64,000 nucleotides of DNA. Origin: Pomacea canaliculata. Its lineage: Eukaryota > Mollusca > Gastropoda > Architaenioglossa > Ampullariidae. The notes beneath the pieces are model-generated. The model saw nothing but the letters and a program-made list of their open reading frames with translations, did no database searches and had not been told where the DNA came from. This document shows, piece by piece, positions 12,944 through 25,507 of this stretch; the stretch's first letter is position 1; each line of letters begins with the position of its first letter. The position numbers and the translations under genes are program-made. Location: assembly GCF_003073045.1 (NCBI RefSeq), contig NC_037597.1, forward strand, positions 22,520,158 through 22,584,157, read 5' to 3'.

Positions 12944-14906
12944 ATGAATTTAGTGACCGAGCAAAACGTCATCCGCGTCAAGATGGCGCTGTTCGGCGGG
13001 CTTTTCATCTTTGGCTTCTTCGTCATCATCGCCGTGCCCGTCACCACGGTAAGGCTTATGGAGTTAGCGGCCATGAACTTCACTTTGTGTGTGTGTGTCG
13101 GTAGAAACATGTAAGTTAGCAATATTGTTAGCATTTAGTACGTACGCTAATTTAGCATGTTGTCATACTGGCCAGTGAAGAACATCTGATTAGCATGCCT
13201 AGGGCGTAAAAAAAAATGTCGGTTGTTTTAGTCTGTTTCTCAGGTCAAAGTGTCTTGTTTTCTAAAGTTATGCTATGCCCGGACTACTTTATGTTTCATT
13301 GACATCGTTGCTATCGCTTTATAACTACGCCCGGGGAGCAAACAAATATCTGCGGAGTTTTGGACACTGCTTCATAACTTCGGAAATAAGCCCCTTGTTC
13401 CGTTGTTCCCATGTTGCCCCAGGACTACGCTTTACACAACACATTGACTGCTCTCCCGCTTCTCGTTGCTTAAGTCTGTTTTATTGAAATTTTTAATTTG
13501 TTTGATCCGTGCAACCGAGGGATTTAACTAGCATAAATGTGTCTCTAAAATATCAACAGAGTGAAGCGGTAGCCTTAACTTCTTTGTTGCCTATTTGTTA
13601 CTGTGACTGGCACCTCTCTGGGAAACATCTTCATGTGCTTGTTGGGGGTTTTTGTTATTTTTTTGCAGAACAAACTCGATTACTGTCCCCTCTACTTCGA
13701 CTGGAGCAAAGGCAGGCGAGGACCAGATTCCAACTGCGGTTATGTCATTGCAATGGCAGTCATTTTTCAACTGTTCTACACGATTTATCGCCTGGTGATC
13801 TTCCTCCTCTTGATGCTGGGAAGATTTCCACAAGAGTAATTTTGTTTTCTTCAGCAATTTTGGAATGTTACATTTTATGGTCTCTAACGCATGTATGTCT
13901 GATTTTGTTTTGTTGAAAAGATTGCTTACTTAAGCCATGTCTTGACTGGGTGATCATTTCAGGTCTGAATCTGATTCATGCTTTCTTAGGTTCCCTCTGT
14001 ATTAACAACCCGATTAACCACGAACTAGTTTAGTGTTTATCAGAATAATGCTACAGACAACTTTGAGCTAGCCTTTCTGCTAGCTTTAGTGGTAATAAAA
14101 AGCAAAACAAATCAGGAACACGAAAATTTCTTCTCGCTCTCTCAGGAACTTACAAAGAAACTTCTTTTCTGGAAGAGTTCGGAAGTGAATGCTTTTTTCA
14201 TCTTTTTCGACAATAGATCTTGAGACTTCATGGTCCCCATCTTCCTTCGCTGTCTCTTTTGATACTAGAGCTCAGCCATTCTGTTGTAGGGATCGAGAAG
14301 CAGATGACGGGTTTCCATTGCATGTTTTCGGATTCTTTTCTTCCACCCTGTGCAATGTTCACGAGTATCGTCGATTGTGGCTAGGAAGGATTTTTACTGA
14401 CAACTCGGTGATCAGTACAGGCAATTTAAAAAAAAAAAAGCTTACTCTGATAAGCTTTTATAAAGAAGCACTCAAGCGAAAACATCACCACCACAGAAAA
14501 GAGATGACCTTCAGTAATTTTTGTTTAATGCTATCGCAGATTTTTCCTGGTGGGAGACTTGTTCGAGCTCATCTACACAGCGATCGACACCGCCGCACTG
14601 TTCTTGACTTTCATCGCAGCCTGCATTTTATCTGCAGGAATCAATGCTACTTGTAACGGAAAGTAAGTTTGTTTCTGCTTTCTGAAAAAAATCACAAAAA
14701 CGATGTGTAATAAAATAAGTTGTGTGTATTGTATGTGACACTCACTACAGACTCCGTAAATACACACGCACGCACATACAGACAACACACTCTCTCTCTC
14801 ACACACACACGCACAGAACACGCACTCTCTCGCACGCACACACAGACAACACACTCCCTCAGTCTCTCACACACATACACAAACACCCCGAACAAAGCAA
14901 ATGAAA

Positions 14907-14947
<41 letters not shown>

Positions 14948-15684
14948 CAGGAAAAGCGATGTGGATGATAACGGTAATAAAGCTGATGGTGCCAATAACT
15001 AATCTGGAGAGATGATGTATGAAAAATGCCAACATTTCGTTTGTTCTTGATGATGACGACGATGATGATGATGACGACGACGATGATTATGATGACGATG
15101 GCGACGACTGTGGCGGCGACGGTGGCGATGGTGGATGGTTGATGGATGGATGGATGGATGGATGGATTGATGATGATGATGATGATGAACCTCATCATCA
15201 TCTTTGTTTTTGCTGTTATTATTTTATTGAGACAATTATGTGATATATTCATCTATAACATTTCAGTTGCAATTGGCTTTCTGCCATCGACAGTAATGCA
15301 TTAAGCAGGATGCGTACAGCAGAGGTAAGTTATAATAACCACATGTGGACAGTAAAAGCTTAACAATGAAGTGGCCTTATGGTGGCTACAAAATATCACA
15401 GTATCAAGATGTGTATAAAATATTGCTCGGTGCACTGTACAAGGACGACTGCCTCATGCAAACAACCTCTTGTCCTGCAGGCAGGCGCCTGGATCAGCTT
15501 CATCCTCTGGCTGCTGCTCGTGGTCCTCGGCATCTTCTGGCTGTTCCGTCAAGGGAAGCTGCCTTTCCTCCGACGGTCGGCTCAAGCCAGCGGCACGTCA
15601 GAAGCGACACCTGGCGGACAAACACCTAACATGGGCACGCCTCCTGCTTCCGAACAGCCGACATACGATGAGGCCAAATATTAG
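12944..15684 (+). CDS. TMEM179B-like: TMEM179B-like four-pass membrane protein, copy 2
   Basis: The five exons are 12944-13048, 13669-13835, 14540-14662, 15267-15324 and 15481-15684. All have GT-AG borders and matching phases, giving 218 aa, close to human TMEM179B. The first exon is exactly 105 bp, as in copies 1 and 3, which supports the chosen ATG (MNLVTEQN). Membrane spans lie near residues 12-33, 60-84, 92-120 and 153-174. Exon 2 lacks the family GRCLLY motif, reading DYCPLYF instead. Exon 3 is 18 bp shorter than in copies 1 and 3, and exon 4 is the shortest of the cluster, so the outer loop between spans 3 and 4 is reduced. The tail ends QPTYDEAKY, a possible tyrosine-based sorting or docking motif. 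A poly(A) signal AATAAA lies at 16488-16493. The exact role is unknown for the family. Confidence 0.82.
14760..14945. repeat. CA-rich microsatellite in intron 3 of copy 2
   Basis: Interrupted CA and CT repeats run through the intron, ending in a pure CA tract at about 14913-14942. Open frames across it on both strands are repeat artefacts. Confidence 0.85.
15045..15200. repeat. GAT/GAC and GGAT microsatellite in intron 3 of copy 2
   Basis: A compound tract of GAT and GAC triplets is followed by GGAT tetramers and a second GAT run. It yields poly-Asp and poly-Ile/Val phantom frames and lies only about 65 bp before exon 4. Confidence 0.85.
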
Positions 15685-18600
15685 CTCCATGTTGCCCTTA
15701 CTAGAAGCATTGTCCAGAACATGATAATGTATTGTGGAAACTGATACTCGGCGGTTGAAAGGGATCCTCGTGAGACGGTGAGATCCTCCTGAGACGGTGA
15801 GATCCCGCAGAACAAAAAATTTCGTGAGAAGCTAGCTGCCGGGGTACCTGTGTTCTGACTTTCTCATGGTGCAGTCTTTTGTAAACGGTTTTTTTTTTAA
15901 GAGTACCTTTATGTGTACTGCTTTTTTATATTTATTTTAAAGATTTTCGTTACTAATTTCAGCTGAATATAAGTGTGTCCTCAAATTCATTTCTTTGATT
16001 TTGGTTTGTGCGGCTTATGAAAGGACGAATGACAAAGAAACATGAGTTTAAGGGGAGGTAATGCATGCAAGTTTGTAGGACATTTGTTATCATTGGAGCA
16101 GGCATCTAAATAATTGTTGTAGGCAGTTGTAATCTCTCATACTTTTCTGTAGTAATATGTGTGTTTTGCAAGACTAAGATGTTTCTTCCAGTAAGTTTTT
16201 CGTATTTAAATGAATAGTGCATAATTGATAAAAGACTTTCAATTCTTTTTCATACTTTATTGCGGTAGTGCTATCTGTCCACAAAAGTTTAAGCTAGAGT
16301 AATTTTAGAGGAGCCTTTAATTCTTATTTTAGTAATTTTGTCTAACAGTAGTCAGTAGCCCACATGAGCAAAGACTTAGTTGGAGACGACAGTCGTACAG
16401 GGTTAGGAATAATTTCATTGTGAGTTGTGTCCGCATGCGGACATATATAACGGTTGCTTTGGGTGAGTGTTTGTGTAGTCACGTGATAATAAATTTCTCA
16501 CAAATTGTTAGCAATAGTCGTTAGCAGGCTGCTTAGATAACTCCCATCTGTTTATGGTTGACAAAAGATATGATGAATATCTTGCAGATTGCTAGAATAA
16601 CTTAAACTGATATTGTCATCAACCGTAAAAAAAGTTTTCGCAAACAGTTTGCACTGAGGAGATCTTTTCTTTGTATGGACTTTTGTATTTCTTTTCCGTA
16701 CATAAACGTGCCTTAACATTGTGAGAGTGTCAACCTGGTCTTTTGCGGGAATTAAGACTGCCTTTATTTTGTTAGTAAGGAGAAGGCGAGTATGCTATGT
16801 GTGAGTGAGAGAGAGAGAGGTTGTTTTTTTTCAGTTTATCGTGCGTTGGCGCCGTTGATGTTACAGAACAGTCTGAAGAGATCGACTAAGAGTGTGTTAG
16901 TATCTGCTAAATGTTTGTCGCATGTTCTCTTAACTCAAGCATCGATGCAACTAACAAGTTTGCAGACATGCCTAGAGATTATGTTCTGAAGCTATTGCTG
17001 CTCTAGGACGATAGTTAAGATATTTTCTTTTTGTTGCTTATGTAAAACTCATTCAGACAACATCAAAGACCTTCGTCTCTGCTCCCTCTCTCTCTCAAAA
17101 AATTTACTTAATGCGGTAAGATTTTATTCCTTTTGAAGATTTTCCATTTTTTTCAGAGCGTTAATCATTGTGTAACCGATACTTCAAACTGAAACTGGAT
17201 CAACTGTTAACAGCATTGTACTGCTTTTTTCGTTTTTGTTTTTGTTTTTGTTTTTTTGGTTTGTTTGTTTGTTTGTTTGTTTGTTTGTTTTTTGTATTAC
17301 GACAATGTAAGGATTTCCTTTATCGACTGTTACAGCTAGACTTCTGAAGAAGTAATATACTGAAAAATAAGCAGCATGTCTAATTTCAAAGAATCGCTGC
17401 TTAGCATGTCGGTGTTGTTTGTATTCTATAGCCCGTCACATTTCAGGATAACAACAAGCTGTTTATACAACAGTTCTCTCTGATTCAATCCAACTTTGCT
17501 ACCTTTATTGATAACATGTTTATAAAACAGACTTGCTCGAAATGTCAGTTTATGTCTAATTCGTTTCTTCAAGAAAAACATGGCTTTACAAATTAAAACA
17601 TTTCATTTTTCATTTGTGTGAACTTTTGTGTTTGTGGAGAACGGTCTTGCTTGGTCGCTCAGAAAAAGTTATTTGTGTCTTTCCTCTCATTCAGATCCCC
17701 CTCTGTCATTTCTCAGTATCTTTATAAAACTTTGTATCTTTGTAACTACATATCACTATGTGAAATATGAACTTTGTTGTGATAAAACTTTGCGCTGGAT
17801 TAAGTCTGGGAAGTTTTTACTAATGAAGTTTGTAAGTGTCGTTTCTTACACTACGATCCTTTATGAGTGTCAATGTGGAAGCGCATTCTTCCACTCCCGA
17901 ACTCGACCCAGAATTGTGGCAAATCAAATCAGAAGATAGTGTAACGGCAGATTACGATGTTGTTGTAATCGCTTATCACCATCAGCGGCACAATTTGACA
18001 TCACGTGTTTGCGACATCCACAACAAAGGTTACGCAAGCAAAAACAAACATCGAGGTCGCTTCACAGAAAATAGGTAAACATAGATTGCTGAGAGAAATA
18101 TATCTACCTCACTAGAAAACATTTAATTATTTATGTAGTTTGATGATACCGGTTGTTTATGGCTTCGTCTTTCAAGCGCAGTATTACAAAAAATATCTGT
18201 AGTTCAAACAATTCAATTATCTCAGCGACCAGGACAGGAAGTATTCCATTCAATTCCAGATATCAAACGAAGGTTTACAATTTGGTTTGCTACAGTAAAC
18301 ACAGCTCAGCAAGCAGGTAAAGTATGTGTTAAAAGGATAGCAAAGGTACGGGCGTATCAACTCGTGGTAGGGTTAGTAAGAACGATATGCTTTTCTTTCT
18401 CCTTTTCTACAGGTGAGGCATGATTCCACTCATTCTCTCGACTGTTTTAATGTTTGAAAACATCGTCTTTCTGTTGTACCAAGGGAAAAATGTATGCTAA
18501 TATCATGTTATGGTCTTCTACAAACTGAAAGATTCTGCGATATTTTGAATGAAGTGTTTTGGATCATTCTCTTGGACCTTGGACCTTGAAGATGGACAGC

Positions 18601-18968
18601 GCTGAGTTAGAGAAGAAACGAAGATGCAAAGGGCCTTTTCGCAATATGATTATTTAGGATATTACAGTAGTGAGATAGTGAAGAAGATGGCCACCTTTCA
18701 CATAGTTCCCACATTGAGTTCTATTGAAATTGTATCTATCGATGAAAAGTCACGTGATCTACTTCATACAGCCTGCTCCATGGATAAAATTGTGTTCTGG
18801 TTTTGCTTTGTCGATAAAAATAGCATTCATCTTCAATGACTAACAAGTCGCCTCTCATTCTCCATCTGCATCAACAGCTCAATCCTTTGGTGGGGGCCAC
18901 GGGTGTAATACCCACAAGCCAGACGAGGCAGTCTCTGGTCACGTGACGGGGGTCATCCGTGAAGTGCA
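15685..18968. other. 3' UTR of copy 2, then a gap up to copy 3
   Basis: The first 0.8 kb is probably 3' UTR, with AATAAA at 16488-16493. A TTTG microsatellite lies at about 17258-17290. A 71-codon frame from ATG 17863 to the TAA at 18076-18078 is protein-like (VTADYDVVVIAYHHQRH) and ends beside a GTAAAC donor-like site, but it is not assignable. An acceptor-like CTTTTCTACAG near 18416 may border a non-coding 5' exon of copy 3. I support no gene here. Confidence 0.35.
18940..18947. promoter_or_regulatory. E-box-like CACGTGAC upstream of copy 3 start
   Basis: CACGTGAC lies 21 bp before the ATG of copy 3. The same octamer lies just before the ATG of copy 2. The shared placement hints at a retained leader or control element, but two short matches are weak evidence. 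Confidence 0.25.
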
Positions 18969-21573
18969 ATGAATACGCTGCCGGAGCGATGGCTGCTGTT
19001 GCTGCTGCTGTTAGTCCAGCTCGTGCTGGAGGTCCTGGGCCTGGTCGTCATCGCGCCACTCGTTCTGATCTCGGTGAGAGCTTAACTCTGGGCTAGTGAT
19101 GTCGGCTTTACACCTGGGTACGTGCTACCCCTCTAACCCCCTACCACCCACCCCATCCACTAGCTTCATGGCTGCGCGAGCTGGTCTGGCCGTTAACTGA
19201 CTTCTCTATGTACTTATACTATTATTTGCAATGAAAAACAGAGTTGTATTGATTTCAATTATATTGTCTTTAAATATTTTGCTCTGCAGACGGATTTTTA
19301 AAATGTTAATCACGGAAAACTCTGTTTCACACTCTCAGCTCCATGTTCACGCTTTATAGATATTTGTCTTTCTTGTCACTTTAGGATCTTTCAGTGTAAT
19401 AAGAAGAAAACGAACAAATCTTTGCAATAAAATATTGTCTGCATGTGACAACAATGGCGAGGGACATACACAGTGTCCGGAGTTAAACAGTTAAACGGTA
19501 GATAAAAAAACCCATCATGCATCCTAAACTTCCGTCACCACTAGACAGTATCTGCAATAAGCGTGTGTTTCTCCTTCATAGTTCAGCTTTCAGTTTGGTG
19601 AGGAACCAGGTCCCACACTATTTCAACAGTTTCCAGTGTACCCAACTCAATTTCTAGATAAACAGTGCAGCCGGATAACAGCAATGACATTATCGACTTA
19701 AGTAAACAAGTTCTGAAAACACCCGCTGTTAACCGAGTTGTTTCCCTTAGCCCACCACTAAAGCTTGCTGCTTCGTTGTTCGATCAACCGATTTGTATGT
19801 CTGCTTCTGTCCCAAAACTGTTGTGTACGTGTGTGTGTGCACACACAGGCACCTGTGGAAGTATGTACACTGTATATGTATTGTACGGAAACCAGCGACA
19901 CCCAACTGTTTGATTTTCCTCTTTGTTTCTTGTGTTGTTTGTTTGTTTGTGTTGTTTGTTTGTTTGTTTGTTTGTTTGTTTGTTTGTTTGTTTGTTTGTT
20001 TGTTTGTTTGTTTGTTTGTTTGTTTGTTTGTTTGTTGTAGGTGGTAACTGACGGCCGATGTTTGTTGTACATGTCCGCCAAAGACATGACTGCATCAGTC
20101 ATCCCCTGCAGCTACGTCGTTGCGGTGACAGTGATGTTGCAGATCATCTACTGCACCTTGAGATCTGTCTTCCTGCTTCTTCAGCTGCTTCGCGTCATTA
20201 ACAAGAAGTAGGCTTTACGTGGTTTTACGTGATTTTACGTGGTCAGTTGAGTGTCGTGATAGCGGGAGGTAAAACCGCGCTATCACGCACACCGTGTTGC
20301 CTCCCCTAGACATACAATCTGCAAGATCTAGCTCTTTACCTGTATGTGTGAGGGTGTAGAAATACTTGGTAAAAGAAGGGGCTGGTTGTGGGAGAGAGAG
20401 ACAGAATGGCAAAGTCAAGGATGGTAATAGCAAGAGATACCTCATAGGTATCTCAGACGAAACAGGAAAGAAGTAAAACATGACCACAAGATGGAAACAA
20501 TAACACCGATATGTATGTATCCATACATCTATCCATACACCCATTCTCACTCTCTCTCACTCCCACTCACACATACTGATAAAGGAACAGGAAGAGAAGG
20601 TATATTTTGTTCTGTCTGTTGTGGCCGCAGTTTACTGCCACTTCGGACTACGGTCATCACCTGGACCGTCGTCGACCTGCTCTGCCTGCTGCTGATACTG
20701 GCCGCTGCTGGTGTTCTCAGCTCTGGGTTCAACAAGCTCTGCAATTTCATCGATTCCATGGAGAATTCTGCGTATGTGCAACGTTTAGGACAGACAATGC
20801 AGTGAATGAGAGGTTGCTGGAGCGTTGGACCGTGGACTTGAACATTTATTCATATCCACATGTGTATAGATACACTAGAGAGAGAGAGATGGACATCTGA
20901 CTGAAGTCGATATCCGATATTTTTATAGAGGCCTTAGGTTTAGATTTTTAAAATATCTCGCTAATCACGTGTCCATATCATTTCAGTTGTGGCGAAGAAT
21001 ATCCGTTTCCAGCTCACACTGATATTCTGTGGGATCGCAATTATTATCAGCGTCTGTCCATGGCCGAGGTGACCGACTGTTGGCCAGCATGATGTGCACG
21101 TGAATCATTATGAACACAGTTTCTTGCCCCATCTAGTGCCAGAGATTTGAAATAAATGCCAACCAGGATTGTTTTCCTATTTTAGAATGGGGGGGGGGTG
21201 CTTAATACCTGACATTCCAGTCTTCTTATCTATCTGCCTGTCTATCTCTTCTTTTGTTTACCACAGTATGATCTGACCTACAGAATATTTCCTACACAAA
21301 ACTCATTTGTAAACGTTTGGATAAATTATTCAGTAATATATTTAGCTTATTTATATGGACGTTCTGTGTAGACACGTCTGTCCTCTTGGTTTCCGCCAGG
21401 TTGCCGCATGGGTCAGTGTCGTAGTGTGGATGCTGCTGGTGGGGACTGACATTCTGAGCTGCTTCGCTCAAGAGATCCCAGTGTGCGGCTGGTCCTGGAT
21501 GAAGTCACAGTCCCCCTCCAAGGTGTACGAGGAGCTGCGGTCGTCGTTTCGCAAGAAATTTAGTAAGATGTAG
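18969..21573 (+). CDS. TMEM179B-like: TMEM179B-like four-pass membrane protein, copy 3
   Basis: The exons are 18969-19073, 20041-20207, 20631-20771, 20987-21068 and 21400-21573, with correct GT-AG borders and phases, giving 222 aa. The first exon is again 105 bp and begins MNTLPERWLLLLLLL. Exon 2 has the family motif GRCLLYM at its start. Exon 3 (141 bp, the same length as in copy 1) carries the third span and the loop GFNKLCNF. Exon 4 encodes an outer loop with a conserved cysteine (ACGEEYPF). Exon 5 starts with the fourth span (VAAWVSVVVWML) and ends in a basic tail, SSFRKKFSKM. The acceptor of exon 2 is preceded directly by a 100-bp TTTG microsatellite, so splicing may vary with repeat length. 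Function is unknown. Identification rests on motif order and exon plan. Confidence 0.82.
19935..20036. repeat. TTTG microsatellite abutting a splice acceptor
   Basis: About 24 near-perfect TTTG units occupy the place of the polypyrimidine tract of exon 2 in copy 3. The TAG acceptor at 20038-20040 follows at once. Long frames here (Phe-Val-Cys-Leu or Asn-Lys-Gln repeats) are artefacts of the repeat. Confidence 0.9.
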
Positions 21574-23652
21574 GTCCTTCTCCATCGTCGTCACCATCAC
21601 CATCACCATCAACAACATCATCATTGTCGACGTCCTCTTCGCGTGCAGACAGGATTGGAAGGAAGGAACTGATTTAGGATTTTGCCTGCGACTGATAATT
21701 GTCTTCATTCTCTCTCTGTGCTCTGTGTTCGAGGTGGAACATGCTGCAAACTTTTGTCTGCCAAGTGTTCTCATGCCAGACTTGTATGGAGTAACTGCTT
21801 AACAGTACAGAGATGAAAGTTTTTTTAATAGTCATTTCTTTCAAGTGTCCTTCTATTTTAAATCTCATACTTTCTGCACTGAAATGCGGCCCTCAATTTT
21901 CTGTTAGTTTAAACAACACTTAACTTATTCACTTTTTACTTATGTATTTTATTGATACATTTGGCTGCTCTGAGATATTTTGTTGTCTTATTTAACTTTT
22001 TCAAAAGGATGTTTTGCTTCATCATTTGACATTTGTCATCCGTCATTTTTTGTCCTGATGACAGCACATCGTTGTCATCCCCGTAACTTCATCTAATCTG
22101 AGAACGAATTATTCCTATGTGATTATCTATCGGTTAACACAATAATCTATCCAATGCAGCTTTCTGTTGCACGAGGTTTTAAAAATATTTAACCGTAGAT
22201 AATCCTTTTAAAAAGAAATGCAAACTTCACAAGGAATAAACAGTAAAAATGCAAAGAAAATCTCTATAAACAAATGTTGGTCTTTACCTTGCTCCAACCG
22301 AGATCGTGCAAATATGGAAACAAAAACAATTTAAGAGAGTGAGATGTTCACCAATGAGCGCATTCAATGGTTTTATTATTGCAAAGAAACACATTCATCT
22401 CAAGGCAAACAAGACAAACACACTTACACCACGGCAAGATGAGTGCTGGAAACAATGAGTTTTTCTGTTTTCTTTACACCTCATTAATTTATCTCATTTG
22501 AATGTCGAAAGCTTGAGCCACGATTTTAATACTCTTTGTAGAAGGTTCTTTAAGGGGTCGATGCTTTAATTGATGTCAGTGTTAACTGCTCATATTATGA
22601 GCACCAGTTTGCTAGAAACACCCATGTTCTGAGTAATCACGAACGTAAAATATAAAGGTTTGGGTTTATATGCTCGCTGTTGTGTGGTTTGTATATACAC
22701 GCGAATGTGTGTGTGTGTGAGAGAGAGATATATATCAATGTCACTTATGATAAATAAAAATATTTGTTTTCTTCAATGGCTTTTAATGGTAAGAGTTTCT
22801 GTCTTGTTGAATGGTAAGATGATTAAGTGGTGATTCGTCAGTTTAAATGTAAATAACTCGCTTCAGTCAAGTAAATATCTTTCACAGTGCAGACAAAGTC
22901 TGATCCAATAGAATCCGGATGAAAATGGTGTGGTCAGGAAACAGATGTACCGGGCAGACACTGAATGACCACACCAAGATCTTAAAGACCAACTGGCGTC
23001 AATGATTAATGGTAACAACCCAAATAAAATTTGAATCGAAGAATCATCTTTTAAATTATCATTTCCATTCATCTTGCATTCTTCGTGTACTATTTGTTAT
23101 TGCACTCAAAATTGTTTGGGTTTTTTTTCCCAACAGTTATAGTCTGAAGTCTGTGATTAACGTGTCTTGTGGAGAAAATCGTGTCTGTGAATTTAATATA
23201 TGCATTTAAAAAAACAACACTGATATTTACACTTTTCTGACATTCATGTCCTAAAGCATGGCTCATGAGAGTTGCATGGCATCTCGGAGAAAAGACGAAA
23301 TACCCGGTAAACACCATCCAGAAATGGAGTACTTACACTCTACTCCAAATAACCAGCGTGGCACAAGAAAGCACATCTATTAAAAAGGTGGCATAAAATG
23401 CACTCACTTACATTGAAACTATGTTTTTTATTTTTTTTTTTTAAACTGTTAATTTTCTATTTAACTGTTTTCGTCTTTGGTCATTGACTAAAATAAATAA
23501 ACACAAAGAGGCGAGATATGGGGAGTTTTTTAATTTATAAAAAAACTTGTATGCGAGTGTAGCTTTAACTAAAACATCTACAGCCACAACTGTTGGCTAT
23601 GATCTATTTGCTCGTGGTGGAAGAACGGTCTACAATGTCGTCAAAGAACATT
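21574..23652. other. 3' UTR of copy 3 and gap up to copy 4
   Basis: AT-rich, with several AATAAA hexamers (for example near 22238) usable for 3' end formation. A short GT/GA/TA microsatellite lies at about 22708-22735. Two more in-frame ATGs (23593 and 23635) precede the ATG chosen for copy 4. No further gene is seen. Confidence 0.4.
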
Positions 23653-25507
23653 ATGGATGTGGTGTTGACGATAGAAAATGTTCGTCTGTCTTCGGTACTT
23701 CTCTCCGCGCTGCTAGCAGTCTCTGGGCTTTTGATAGTCGTTCCGCTGTCACTGACACAGGTAGGTAGCAAAAGCTAAAACAGTGGAGTACAGGATCCTG
23801 TAGCGTGCATTTTGAATTCAGCTGCCGGATATGAAATATGGACGCCGCTTTTAAATACGAAGACAAGACCTTGATTTTCCCCACACAATGTCTTATCCTC
23901 GCGTCGTAAATACGGCCCCTACTCCTAACCTCCTTAGGGATCACTTCCTCCATGTTAATTAGTAAATGTAGTGATTAGTTTACTTCTGTTCGTTAGCAAA
24001 CTTAATCATCACTTTCCTTCTGCTAGTACCAAACTTGCCGTTGTTGTAGCTGTCGTTGGTGTGTTGCATGCAGGCAGCTGTCGACGGTCGGTGTCTGTTG
24101 TACGCCAACAGCGTGACCTTTGGCCCCCGCTCAGTGTGTGTCTACGTCATGGCAGTGGCTGCCTTGTTCCAGCTTCTCTACTGCATCTGTCGGGCCGGCC
24201 TCTCCCTCCTGGTGACATGGGGCCCGGCGAAAACAAAGTAAGCCAGCAGTGCATAAAAAAGCACAATCTGTCTTCTTCGTCTTTAGTGGTATTCTTGGTT
24301 GTCGTTGGGGAGATGGACGTCAGCTGATGGCTGGGTTTTATCGACAAAGGTTATCTTGCCAGCGTCAACAACTTATTCTCCTTCGTCTGTTCTTTGTTGT
24401 TTCTCCATCTCACACATAAAGCAAGTTGTGTAACTTTTACCACATGGCACAAAATATTATCAGGAGACTGTTCACTGAAGGCACTTAGTATCCTGTCTCA
24501 CATAAAACATACAATTTGTTTTGCACGTTTCACCACGTGTGAGATGATATCATCAGGAAACTGTGTTCTCTGCAGACTTACCATCCTGTCGCCAAAGTTA
24601 AGTTCCTGCTTCCCTGCGCCATTGCTGACGTCCTGGCATCCGTGCTGACGCTGGTCTCTGCTGGCGTCGTGTCTCGAGGCTTCAGTGTCATGTGCTCCAA
24701 GATCTTCTATCCAAAACCAGACAGGTTCTTCTTTAATTAAATAATCTTATCGTGATTTTTAAGCATTTATATACTTTTCATAGTTCTGATAGGTCTTTAA
24801 AGGAAGGATGAATGATGGTGGACTTAGACGAAGAACGAGCGGTCACCTTTGTCTCAAGTCCAGGTTCCTTTCATTTGATTGATTAATTAGAATATATTTT
24901 CATGTGTTCGACAGATGTGGAACGGTGGATATCTACAGTGCTGTGACAGATAGCTACATTACAAATTATTACCTGCTTCTACAGATAATACAAGTCAGTA
25001 AACACTTCTATGTTCGAGCCTTTAAAACTTTAAAACTGTGTCGATAGTTTGTAAAAGCCATGTAACATATTTTTTTTAAGTAAATTACTTTTTTTCTTAG
25101 GATTATAAAAATTTTCCAGATAACTACAAACATTACAAGACAAAACAGTGAGATTAATGGGTGATAGCTAATATGACCATTAGTGTTGGTAATAGGATTA
25201 CAGCGCTGATGGAGATGAGCATCACAACAGGTGTTAGCAGACAAGATCAGATGCTGAAAAATGCTTCTGGTGTCGCAAAATTTCAAAAGCCAAACTGTAC
25301 CCAGCCTTATCACATTGTACTTTTGCTGTTGCTGACATTCAGGCTGAAGTATGGATCAGTCTGGTGTTGTGGCTTGTCCTCATTGTCGTCGACATCCTCA
25401 GCCTCGTCCCCTCCGGCCTCATCTCTCACCTGCCCTTCCGCATTCCTTTCCTGGGCTCGCTGAACCGCCGGCTGGGAGTCGAAAGTCCTCGTAAGAACAT
25501 TAGATAA
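23653..25507 (+). CDS. TMEM179B-like: TMEM179B-like copy 4, frame broken by a 2-bp insertion
   Basis: The exons are 23653-23760, 24074-24237, 24576-24724, 24915-24993 and 25343-25507. The start MDVVLTIENVRLSS gives a 108-bp exon 1, the same length as in copy 5; an earlier in-frame ATG is at 23635. Exon 2 has DGRCLLYANS and exon 5 ends NIR before TAA. Exon 3 is 149 bp against 147 bp in copy 5. After TGTCGCCA copy 4 has AAGTTAAG where copy 5 has GTTAAG, an extra AA near 24595. This moves the frame and leads to a stop at 24646-24648. Every other splice site, phase and the final stop is intact, so this is either a very young pseudogene allele or an assembly error. Without the extra bases the product would be 220 aa. 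Inner exons are nearly identical to copy 5, while the first exons differ clearly. Confidence 0.72.

Noticed and set aside
14692-15252. Frames of 70-186 codons rich in Ile/Val, Asp or Cys/Val on both strands.
   Set aside because: They are translations of the GAT, GGAT and CA repeats in intron 3 of copy 2.
19758-20102. Long frames of Asn-Lys-Gln-Thr or Phe-Val-Cys-Leu on both strands.
   Set aside because: They are translations of the TTTG microsatellite.
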